Shown here: positions 1 through 9,474 of the stretch, one piece after another
How positions within the stretch are numbered: the first letter of the stretch is position 1
Layout of the letters: every line of letters begins with the position of its first letter
NCBI GenBank assembly: GCA_900404475.1
Contig: OUQQ01000682.1
Location: forward strand, 1-10,296
Reading direction: 5' to 3'
DNA length: 10,296 bases
Source of the DNA: Spongospora subterranea
Taxonomy: Eukaryota; Endomyxa; Phytomyxea; Plasmodiophorida; Plasmodiophoridae
Notes under the pieces: model-generated
Databases searched by the model: none
Told to the model about the DNA's origin: nothing
The model's input: only the letters and a program-made list of their open reading frames with translations
Translations under genes and position numbers: made by a program

Positions 1-40
1 GAATCCCTATGTCGAACGATGACGATCGTGTGTGTCTCAG
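1..40 (+). other. 3' end of an intron of the fusion gene
   Basis: The 40 bases before the first recognisable aminotransferase codons end in a pyrimidine-containing stretch and CAG. The exon then starts with two bases of a split glycine codon (phase 1 intron). The upstream reading has no match to the family, so this is taken as intron, not coding. Confidence 0.6.
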
Positions 41-3000
41 GGCCTTACGAGCATCACTCGAACATGTTGCCCTGGAAGGAATCGGGGGCGACCGTCATCA
101 CCGTCAACGAGGACCGATCCGGGACCGGATCCGGAATCGATCTCGCCCATCTCGACCAACTCCTTTCCGACAACACCGACTACGACATGAGGATCGGCGC
201 CTTCTCTGCCGCCTCCAACATCACCGGTATTGTTCGCCAATCTCGCCCCTGGTTCCGCCGCCCGCCTTGTTCCTCAACCGTCATCGCATCCAGGGATCAT
301 CTCCGATACCGACGCGATCAACGTGATCCTCCATCGTCATGGCGCCATCTCCTTGTACGACATGGCTTGTGCGGCCCCATATCTCCCGGTCGATATGAAC
401 CCCGGTCACGACGTTCGTCTGCAGAAGGACGCGGTCGTCCTGTCGTCCCATAAGCTGATCGGCGGTGTCTCCTCCCCGGGTCCACACCGTTTGTTTCACG
501 TCGCCGCTGTCGAGTTCTGATATCTCCAAAAACAGGAATTTTGATCGTGAAGGCGCGTCTTCTCACGAATCCTGTGCCGAATCGTCCCGGCGGAGGGACC
601 GTTTTCTTCGTGAAATCCGATCGCCATCGATATCTCTCCAATTTCGTCGAGCGTGAGGAAGGGGGAACGCCCGATATCATCGGCAGTATTCGAGCAGCGT
701 TGGCCTTCGACCTGCGCAATGCCCTGAATATCGACCGGATCAAGAACCGGGAGATCGAGATCTGTTCGTGATGAACTTTGCTCCTCCTCCCCCCTCTCCG
801 CCCCCGTTTTATTGATGACGTGTTCTAGGCGATTATGTAAAAGGGCGACTGATCAACCACCCATCGTTGGTCGTTCTTGGCGATCTGACCGCGCCGCGCC
901 TCCCGATATTCTCCTTCATGATTCGATCGCCGAACGCGCCCCATTTCCTGCACCACAACTTCGTGTCGGCGCTGCTGAACGACCTTTTCGGTGTCAACTG
1001 TCGCGGCGGATGCGCCGTAATGATTCGCCATCGCCGCTGTCCAGCGCATCCGCCATTGACCATCGATTTCTCAGTGTGCTGGGCCATATGCACAGCAGCT
1101 CATGGGCATTGATTCCGACGCGGCCGACAGGTTCGAGCACGAGCTCCTGAACAAGATCGAGGTATTACGGCCCGGGTTCGTTCGAATCAACTTCCCCTAT
1201 TTCGAGACGCAAAAGGCGATCGATTATGTCGTCGACGCAGTGTTATTCGTCAGCGATCATGGGTGGAAGTAAGCGATCGTCGACGTCATCGTGTTGCTGC
1301 CTGGCTGACACCGGATTAGGTTCCTGCCCGATTACGGGTATCTGATCGACACTGGTGAATGGCGCCATCGCTCCGTCATGACCAAGGCCAAGGATCGGCG
1401 ATGGCTCAGCCACATATCGTATCAGACAGGTCGGTGTTCGCCCATCATCGATGTCGGTCGCGTCCATATTGACCACCGTTTTCCCGTTCAGGCCAGTTCC
1501 AATACAAGAGCCAGAGTCGTGTAGCGCCATCCCGCGAACTGGTCGAGTACGTGGCCGAGGCGCATACCCTCATGGCCACTGCCGTATCGTCCTATCCACG
1601 TCATCTTCCGGACACGGTTCAGGTACCGTTGTTTTCCAACGCTGGGCACAGCGTTGAGTCGTGTTGTTATTCTCTCACAGGCACTGCCAGCCAGCGCCCA
1701 ATCGTTGCGGTGGTTCATGGTTCCGCACGAAGCGCTTCAGATGTTGAACGGCTCGTCCCTGGATCAGAACACACCAGCGATCGCAATCGCTCCCGAGCGG
1801 TATTTCACCAATCGCCCTGCTCCATCGGATTCCGAATCTCAACCGCTCCCTGTAAATATTCAATCGTTGTCGCCGGCGCCGCAATCGTGCACAACTTGTC
1901 CATTATCTCCACCCCGTCCCCAATGCGCCAACTGTTATCATCCTCATTCGCCAACGTCCCACCACTGCCTTTCCTGCGAATGCGTCGATTATCGGTTGAT
2001 GGCGCCGGTCGACAACAAACTATCGCGCCACCTCCTCAACAAACTGGTTCAACTCGCAACGAGAGCGATCGCCGAATTCAACATGTTCGACGCCCATAGC
2101 CCTGATCAACCTCCAACACGTCTTCTCGTCGCCGTCTCAGGTTTTCCGTATCGCTCGTTCATCTCGCGCCGTATTCGCTAATCGAGCGATGTGTTATCAG
2201 GCGGGAAGGACTCGCTGGCCCTGGTCGATATTCTGATGGAGATTAGGCGGCGCGTCCCGTATAAATTCGATATCGGCGCCTGTACTGTCGATCCGATGAC
2301 GCCCGAATACGATCCCAGCCCGTTAAAGAAGTATTTCGAGCACCTGTTAGTGTTGCGGAAATCCAACGACAATCGCCGTTTGTGTCTGATTTTTTGTGTT
2401 CGTAGTGGAATCCCTTATTATTACCAACAACAGCCGATTATCGAATCAGCGAAAACCTGTATGAGATCAGGTAGTTTGTGTTGTCGTGTTGGTGGTTGGG
2501 CTGTTCCTTGTACCGACTGTTGTTGTTGTCGTGGCGTTTCAGGTTCGGGTGCTCGCCAGTCGATCTGCTCTTTCTGTTCGCGCATGAAGCGGGGGATCCT
2601 GTACAGCACCGCTCGCGCCCACGGCTACAACGCCCTGTGCATGGGCCAGCACCTCGACGACCTCGCCGAATCGTTCGTGATGTCCGCCTTCCACAACGGC
2701 GCTTGCACCACCATGAAAGCGGTGAACACAAACGCGAATCGGCCCCCGATCTCTCAGCTCAAATCGTGTGTGTTTCTGCAGAATTATCACGTGGCCGAGG
2801 GCGATATTCGTGTGATTCGCCCGTTGGTCCTGGTTCGTGAGCGCCTGACCCGTGAATACGCCAAGGTCGCCAACCTGCCGGTCATATTCGAGAACTGCCC
2901 GGCCTGTTTCGAGAGCCCGAAAGAGCGGCAGCGGATCAAGGTGATGTTGGCCAACCAGGAACACATCCACCCGAACCTGTTCTCGTCGTTGCTCCGATGC

Positions 3001-3057
3001 ATGAAGCCGTTGATGTCCCGCGAGAATCGCGCCTATCATGTTAACGACGCCGCGTAA
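41..3057 (+). CDS. Fusion protein: class-V aminotransferase (cysteine-desulfurase-like) plus TtcA-like PP-loop ATPase; 5'-partial
   Basis: Exons 41-226, 294-479, 536-763, 829-1016, 1075-1268, 1320-1429, 1492-1622, 1681-2140, 2201-2345, 2406-2470, 2543-2721 and 2782-3057 splice into one frame (781 aa in the window, TAA stop). The first half is a PLP fold-type I enzyme: GPYEHHSN, FSAASNITG, the SSHKLIGG Schiff-base lysine, REEGGTPDI, and RGGCACAGPY, whose second Cys aligns with the SufS-type persulfide cysteine. TGEWRHR and LRWFMVPHEA close it. A linker with CTTC, CANC and CLSCEC follows. The second half is a PP-loop ATPase: SGGKDS, CSFCSRMKRG, GQHLDDLAES, IRPLVLVRE, NCPACFESPKER, as in TtcA/CTU1 enzymes that thiolate tRNA using ATP and paired cysteines. 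Family knowledge: such ATPases take sulfur from cysteine desulfurases. Inference: both steps sit on one chain. Domain identity is firm; tRNA substrate, persulfide chemistry and cell compartment are not shown. The N-terminus lies left of the window. Confidence 0.88.
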
Positions 3058-3191
3058 CGATCAAATCGTTCGTTTTCCCCAAAATCTATATTATGTGTAA
3101 ACAATTGTCGCCGTGTCTTTATTCGGTTTTTCGTGTCGATGATGAGTCAACGTCGCGCCAGATAGTTAGGGTTGGTCAATTGGTCGATCAA
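3058..3191. other. Intergenic spacer between the fusion gene and the F-box/ankyrin gene
   Basis: These 134 bp run from the stop of the fusion gene to the preferred start of the next gene on the same strand. The stretch is AT-richer than the flanking exons. It must hold the terminator of one gene and the promoter of the other. I see no AATAAA and only a loose TATA-like run (near 3087-3094). An in-frame ATG at 3093 could extend the next protein by 33 residues. Confidence 0.5.
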
Positions 3192-5212
3192 ATGAATATA
3201 AACCGTCTCGCTCCTGAACTCATCCTGTCGATCGCCACGTTCCTGTCGACGACCGACGCCCTGGCGCTACTGCACGCGTCGCGACTGTCGTGGCTATCGC
3301 ATCGTCAGCGCCAGCTCGTGCTCCTGCTCGGCGTCGTCAACGAACAGCGCCTGCGACATGGGGTGTATCGGCTGATCCGCCTTCCCGATTCAGTCCCAGA
3401 ACCGTTGGGCGATATTTTCCTGGATCTGATGCTGAAAACGTTCGTCGGTGACGACGATTCCGGAATGGGCCTGGGATATTGTATCCGGCACTACATGTTC
3501 GCCAAGATGGAACAGATGATCGTTTGTGGCGTCAGATTTACCCATCATGATCGGGCCGAAACACGAGCGTTGTTGACAGATCAGGTGGGGTCTTCCAAGG
3601 TCATTTCTCGATTCGTGTGGTTCACCACCGTTCGTCATCAACATAGAATATATATTCGCTGTTCAACAGCCACGATAAAGCCGGCCGTCTCCGGTCGATA
3701 ATCGACGACGACACCAGCCCCGATCTCAAATGGCATCTGTCGATCATCTGGTTCCTCAAGAGTGAGTTCCTCTGGATCAACTCCTGTTTCTACATCGGCA
3801 ATCTGGATAATTGTTCGGCCATCGATCGGGACACTCGCGTTGGTCTTCTGCGATGGGTTCTAGGTCAGGGAAAACGCGTTTTCCGTTCTGAACCCGCCGT
3901 TCATCGTCGTCCCACTAACTTCCGTTATCGCCAGAACACGGCGTTGACCCAGCCCATCAGCCCAACGATATCCTGATGGCCCCGCTCCTGGCCATCGCCT
4001 CAGCCTCGTCCACCGCCCAATCCCATGGCGCCATTCACTCCCTGCTGCTCCAGGCCGAATCCGACCCGGATTTGGTCTGTAGTTCCCATGGAATGACGCC
4101 CTTACAAATGGCCGCCGCCCGCGCCCACACCGACGTCGTCGTCGCCCTGTTGGCGGCCGGCGCCGATCCCAATCATTGTGGGTCAACTGCCGCCCTGACC
4201 CCGTTACATCATGTTGCGATCAGCAATCGGATCAGCGCCGGGGAGTCGGCCAGGTCTCTCGGTGAGTCGTCGTCGTTCCTCAGACCAACGCGCCCCGCCC
4301 CTGATTTCTCCCATGGCGTAGTCCGATCGGGCGCCACGTTGAACCCGCTCGATCACGATGGGATGACGCCATTGCATTATGCGGCCACGAGAGGGAATCA
4401 CGATATCGTCGATATTCTGTGCGATCTCGGGGCCGATCCCTGCATCTCTGGACCCGGCTCGTTCCCGCCCATGTTCTTCGCCGCCGTCCATGGCCACATC
4501 TCGGTGATCCAGACCCTGATCCGTTATGGTGTCGACCCGAATGCCCATGGCGCCGGTGGGGTCGTCCCTCTCCAGATCGCCCTCGACGAACTGGTAAAAC
4601 ATCACTCTCCCGACGTCCTTCGCCCAATTCTCAACCGCCCTCTCCAGCAATTCCAATCGGCCGAATGTCTTCTAGACGGCGGTGCCGACATTGACGCGGT
4701 CGATTCCGAAGGGATCTCGTTGCTGTCGAAGGCGATCTCGCAATCGAAAGTGGAGGCGGTCCAGTTTCTGGTCGGTCATGGCGCCAGGCTAACCGATCAT
4801 CATCTGCATAGCGCCGCCCGGATCGGCCACACCCATATCGTCCACCTCGTGCTGGAGCGGGTTCGCGATCCGGACCAGGTCGACGAGATGGGTAAGACGC
4901 CCTTAATGTACTCCAGCAGGTTCGGCAGAAGCGCGGCGGTGAAGGTGCTGGTCGATGCCGGCGCCGATGTCGATCGGGCCGATGACGACGGTAGTCAACG
5001 CTGGATGGGCATCTGGATTCCACGATTATGACGCCCCGTTTTTCACAGGATTCACAGCGTTGTTCTACGCCAGAGCGTATGGTAATGAGGATGTTGTCCA
5101 GATACTGGTTGACCATGGCGCCAAACGAGAACAGATCAGGTCTGGCACTGTTAGGGGTATCGCCAAACGGCTGATCTGTGCTGGAACAACGCTCGTATAC
5201 CAAGGGTATTAA
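3192..5212 (+). CDS. F-box-like and ankyrin-repeat protein
   Basis: Exons 3192-3589, 3670-3863, 3935-4261, 4322-4593, 4648-4990 and 5049-5212 give 565 aa. Residues about 4-45 (LAPELILSIATFLSTTDALA...) match an F-box-like helix bundle, which in the family binds Skp1. From about residue 195 to 540 come roughly nine ankyrin repeats with the usual TPLH, A..G, LL..GAD pattern, for example GMTPLQMAAARAHTDVVVAL and GMTPLHYAATRGNHDIVDIL. Splicing restores repeat spacing: joining 4593 to 4648 gives LDELQFQSAECLLDGGAD, and joining 3863 to 3935 gives WVLEHGVDP. Likely role by family: substrate adaptor of a cytosolic or nuclear SCF ubiquitin ligase, with ankyrins binding the target; the target is unknown. 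The start at 3192 puts the F-box at the extreme N-terminus; an ATG at 3093 is in frame. The first intron (3590-3669) is the least certain junction. Confidence 0.85.
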
Positions 5213-5337
5213 TGCAATATATTATATACTAACGTTGGAGGAAACCGTCGCGATCGTTTCATCTATGTTTTGTTTATTATGATGAATATATACACACATT
5301 GCTAGTGAATCCCATGTTATAGTGAAAACGGCCGAGT
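5213..5337. other. Spacer between convergent genes
   Basis: These 125 bp separate the stop codons of the ankyrin gene (plus) and the chitin synthase (minus). The sequence is AT-rich at both ends, with ATATATTATATA near 5217. Both 3' UTRs have to fit here or overlap. No coding sequence or structured RNA is evident. Confidence 0.6.
5273..5278 (-). terminator. Possible polyadenylation signal AATAAA for the chitin synthase
   Basis: AATAAA on the minus strand lies 60 nt after the chitin synthase stop codon, a plausible place for a eukaryotic poly(A) signal. It is a six-base match in AT-rich DNA, so it may be chance. Confidence 0.35.
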
Positions 5338-8311
5338 TTATGGCTCGGGCATCTCCCTGCCCTTAATATCCTTCGCGTCTTTGCTATCAGCCTCAGACTG
5401 GTTCGCCCTCTGGGGGCAATGGGTTTCGTTATTTGCATGGGGACAATAGGCGGTTTGGGGATCGATACCTTTTTCGTTGATAGGAACACCGATTTGAAGC
5501 TGGACCACCATCGGCCGAATATGAACAATGTGGAGAAGATCAGCCGGAACATGTTGAAGGCAAAGAATATGATGAGCATTGCGTCCAAGTACGATGACAG
5601 AGCTGTGATGATTCACACGAGCATCAGGTTGGGAACGGAAAACCGGTGCCTGGGATGATATCGCATACCTTGCTGGGACGTCAAGTTCATCACGAATTCT
5701 CCATAAACACAGTTGGACGCGACCCATCCAATCACTAGATAGCTTCGAAACGTCTTGAAATGCGATTCTGTTTCTCGCTGCTCTTTCCGTCGTCGATCTA
5801 ATTCCGCTTCCGCCACTTCTCGCTCGAGCCTGATATAGGATTACCCGATGGCGCTGGGGGTGTTAATGGATTTACCTATTGTTCTTATGAGAGATTGTGG
5901 CATGTTCAACGCCTTTCGTTCCCCAACTGATATCGTGAATATTACCTGCGACCAGCGGTCAAAAAAAGGCCTGCCAACATGTTGGGGATTCGCTTTACAG
6001 AATGAGTATACGGGGAACGATATTAAAAATGTCGGAAGCATGAAGAAGTATTGCACAATGGAGGACAGAACAGGCATGAGCTCATGATGAAGAGCGGCGC
6101 TGATCATGTAGGTGCCAACCGTTCCGATTGACGCCAAGGTTGACGTATTCCATATTGAGTTATTACCGCCTTTGATCAAAACAGGAACTTAGTGACATGG
6201 GCGAGCAGCGCCAGGAAGAAGGGGTTCGTTTACCGACGTAGCTGACGGTGAAGATATACTTCATCGATAGACCCAGCGTGAAGAAGAAGAACACCCCGTA
6301 TCCAATGCTGCTCATGAAGTACATCAACTCCATCTGATGGGGTTTATTGCCCATTGCCAATACAACCTGTCGAGACGTGATCTGAGGAACAGCGCCGAAA
6401 CAAACAACGCGATGATCAACAAACCTGGACAATTGTGATAAAGAAAAACATGTATTCTAGGAAATTGAATACGAGGGAATCAGATGTGGCTGTGGATGCG
6501 GCAAAATGGAACATGAGATAGAAGTTGGCCGGAATCAACCAGGTCAATAAGATCGACGAGGCATAGAACGAGAACAACAACGAGATGAAGCATTTGAATG
6601 CCAAAGTATGTCGGGAAGCCTTCCAGAACTGATGAAAATTGGCAATGACGTATATTGTGGCAAATAGGGATCCTATCCATAGTTATGATGATGAGAACGT
6701 TGACGATATTGACGATGTGGGATTACCATTGAGCCATCGTCTCCTCTGTCTTATCAAGGAGGTTAACTTCTCGGGCACATCCGTTCCAGCGGTGGCGCCC
6801 TTGATATACTTCAACGTCCAGGACGCGTTCTTATGCGCGAGGACTTCGAAGCAGAGAATACGATCTTCCGCGAGATACATATTCCCTTGGAAAGGGCCTT
6901 CGTATAGCGAACATTCATTGATCGGCATTATCAGACGGAACCGAAAAACCCTAACCTAAATCCCTAACAGGGGTGTTGATCTGTTTGAAGTACTTCCCCA
7001 GAGGTAGCCCCTCAATCGCCCGATATCGATATGCCGAGAATGCCCCAGGCAACACGCTGATGAACCCGAAGTACGACTCCATCGCCTTATCGAGGACCGT
7101 GGCGATCTTGTACTCGAACTGCTGTGCTGCCACCCATGGGTTGATATGAGCAGAACCTATTCGCGCCCATGATGATCATGATCAAATGCCCCAGGAACAC
7201 CAGTTCAGGTCTCCTAATACCTAATGTTGTAATCTCGCCGCAACACCCTCCGATATCAGTATCGTCCTCCATTGCCTGGTTAGTCGTGGCGTCATCAGGT
7301 CTGGCCCAAAAATCAAACCGCGATCATCCCAACCTCGTACAGTTTCCAAATTGCATCACGAGACGGTTTCGTCCCCACATCAAGAAGGAATGTGTATTCC
7401 GGGCGGGTCTGAGCGGCAAACGCATTGAAAAACCATCCTAATCGTGAATCGAATCAGATTCGAATCGCGATCTTAATCCCATCAATAGATCTACTGACGA
7501 TGGGAATCCAGTTTGCCGCCATTGTCCTCTTTGAGAGCGAATATCATCTGCAACGGCTTATGATGGATATTGAGCGAATCCTTGAGTATAACGGTGGACT
7601 CGAACATATGGAGCGTGATCTGTTCTGATACTTCTAGCGCTTCTAGCATATGTTCGCCATTGAATAGCCCTAAGCCGGATAGGTATCTGCATAGGCATGG
7701 GTAAGAGACAATACATGGCTGAAACCGTTCATCAACGATTACTCTAGCGTAGCTGGATTGCATTGCCTTCTCCCATCACTGACAATTACCACCTCAAACT
7801 GTTTCCAGGCCGATGGGCCAAGATTCTTTACGAATATGTCGAGATTTCGGCAGACGCCCTTGAGCGTTCGCTCTAACTCTGATGGAGCTTCATTATACCT
7901 GAGCGATAAAACTCAGTTTCAAGCGCAAGCGTTGATGAGGAAGACCCGACATGGTGATCACGACCAGCGACCTGATCGGGTTCTTCCTCTCAACGGTTCT
8001 CAGCAGATATCTCTCGCTAAATTGCTCTGGTGTTCCAATCACTGGGATATATCTCATGACGAAATCACTAACGCGATGGGAAGGTCCCTGATGGGGTCGT
8101 CAGAAACAAATCGACGTCCGGTATCCTACGATGAAAGCACCTTATCGTTGCGGTCGTGATCGAGGATAGTGAAACGCGGCTCCATTGGGTCGAACTCATC
8201 ATGAATTGCGTCGTCGCCATCGTTGAGATGAAGGTCATACATAATCTTAGGGTCAGCTGGTATTGCTGCATCCCCTTTACTATCCATCATCTCGTGTTTG
8301 TCGCCTGACAT
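5338..8311 (-). CDS. CHS: Chitin synthase, fungal division-1 style
   Basis: Fifteen exons in transcript order: 8311-8141, 8087-7951, 7898-7743, 7686-7499, 7437-7334, 7275-7221, 7156-6956, 6897-6727, 6672-6425, 6366-6234, 6187-5999, 5945-5876, 5829-5669, 5602-5469, 5409-5338; all phases agree, giving 729 aa. It polymerises UDP-GlcNAc into chitin at the membrane. Visible GT2 landmarks: TMYNE (102-106), VSDGR (142-146), KLDSHRWFFNAF, DVGTKP (237-242), GGCCGEI (261-267), [25 protein letters not shown] (348-350), QRRRW (388-392). Hydrophobic segments fill about 396-585, then [12 protein letters not shown] (585-596), a charged coiled-coil-like stretch, further membrane segments (about 627-685) and a charged tail. 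The N-terminal region (about 57 aa) is acidic and lacks the long fungal extension. ATG at 8311 is the only clear start. Lineage cannot be settled: related enzymes occur outside fungi. Confidence 0.93.
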
Positions 8312-8483
8312 GGGGACACTAATGACAGTTCAGACTATTTGGCTCAGATGGTTGCCGGAACGCGTGCTCCAAAAATCTAATTGCTGCTGAAATATCGCGT
8401 ATAAAAAAAGATAATGACATATCTGGATTTCCCACAAAACCCACTGCCGCGAAAGAATGAGGATCTTTGGCGTTGTTTGTCAT
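8312..8483. other. Spacer between ECO1-like gene and chitin synthase
   Basis: These 172 bp, read on the minus strand, hold the 3' end of the acetyltransferase transcript and the promoter of the chitin synthase. There is an A-run with GTATAAAAAAAG on the plus strand near 8399-8410 (CTTTTTTTATAC on the transcribed strand). I see no AATAAA for the upstream gene and no open frame of note. Confidence 0.5.
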
Positions 8484-9474
8484 TTAACGTATTTTATGGC
8501 TGGAATAAACAAGCAGGGGGTTCGGGTGGATGTATTTGCGAGCAAAACGAGCGCCGGGTTGAGTCGGTTGAGAAAAGGCAACTTCCTTATACTGAATCGG
8601 TAATCCATATGCGAAATGCTCTCGGATAGCGTCGAGTAGAGATGAGCCAATTCCCTTTCTCCTGTGAGATGAAAGGACCCAGATCAGATCGATGCCTATA
8701 ACAACGTACGAGATTCGATTAGGGACATTATCCACCAGCTGACGACGAACAACCAACCAACTCGTACGGGTGCACTCTCACTTGTTTGAACACGAGCAGA
8801 TTGGTCAGCAATATATGCCAAGCTAATCGGTTCAATGACAGCGCATCCAATCGCCCGATTACTGGGTGATATCGCTATGAATATCTGCTTGTTCGGTTAG
8901 AAAACATTTCAGGACTTGAAACAAGGATTACACCACCTCTTGAGCAATTATTGATGTGGGATCATCGATCATTCCTAAATCTGAACGAGCAAGTTTTATA
9001 ATCTCTCGAATCTGAAATAATACTTTGAAATCGCTATTAGACGTGCTGGGAGACCGGAACAAACCTTGGCAGAAAATGGAGATCTAACTCTAACTATCTT
9101 GAAATGATCAGTCGTGTACCGCGTTAGGCAGTCAACTACAGGTTCATGTGTTGTTATCGTTCCATTCGTATGATAAGGATTATATCCCTACTATAATGGC
9201 ACGACAGAATACTATGCATGTCAATACCGAACACGAATTTATCATGATGTCGTCGGTGATCCCATTCATCGTTTGGATCACCTGCATTATAAACCATCTG
9301 GCAAATATCACAGGTCTTACTCCCCAGCGACGATTGTCCAACATCGAGGCAAGTCTGAACGAATTTCGAGCCTGGAACGCATGATTTTGGTCGGCCCGCC
9401 CGTTTCTTTTTCACGCTGGTATGAGGATGTGATCGCTGGCGCGATGCCATCAGCACGTCTAGAGCCGACCGCAT
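8484..9474 (-). CDS. ECO1: Cohesin acetyltransferase Eco1/ESCO family
   Basis: Exons in transcript order: 9474-9192, 9135-9065, 9011-8937, 8884-8758, 8695-8484; 255 aa. Eco1 acetylates the Smc3 subunit of cohesin in S phase to lock sister-chromatid cohesion. Basic KKKRAGRPK (22-30) resembles a nuclear signal or AT-hook. The conserved QTCLDVGQ segment precedes a C2H2 finger (C55, C58, H73, H77), the ESCO-type finger. The GNAT part shows FKIVRV, RAIGCAVIEPISLAY, then GIDLIWV (186-192), the acetyl-CoA loop RRKGIG (197-202) and AFSQPTQPG (225-233); SQPT is as in budding yeast, where vertebrates have SDPT. Its length is near that of yeast Eco1 and lacks the long ESCO N-terminus. The third intron could end at 8888 or 8885 (AAGCAG); I used 8885. 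The start is the first ATG after an in-frame stop, but an extra 5' exon is possible. Confidence 0.9.

Noticed and set aside
764..828. Possible box C/D snoRNA in an intron (GTGATGA near the 5' end)
   Set aside because: No CTGA D box or terminal stem is present; the intron is mostly a C/T tract.
2191..3057. Uninterrupted 288-codon frame as a single exon
   Set aside because: It reads through three stop-free introns. Removing 2346-2405, 2471-2542 and 2722-2781 restores the family sequence (FEHLGIPYYY, QSICSFC, TMKANYHVAEGD).
3976..5031. Uninterrupted 351-codon ankyrin frame as the gene
   Set aside because: It starts inside an exon, reads through two introns and ends within a third; the spliced model gives better repeat spacing and an F-box upstream.
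6947..6967. Telomere-like CCCTAACCTAAATCCCTAA
   Set aside because: It spans the donor of the chitin synthase intron 6955-6898 and its neighbouring exon codons (PVRDLG). It is too short and irregular, and lies between exons of one gene, so it is not a telomere or interstitial telomere array.
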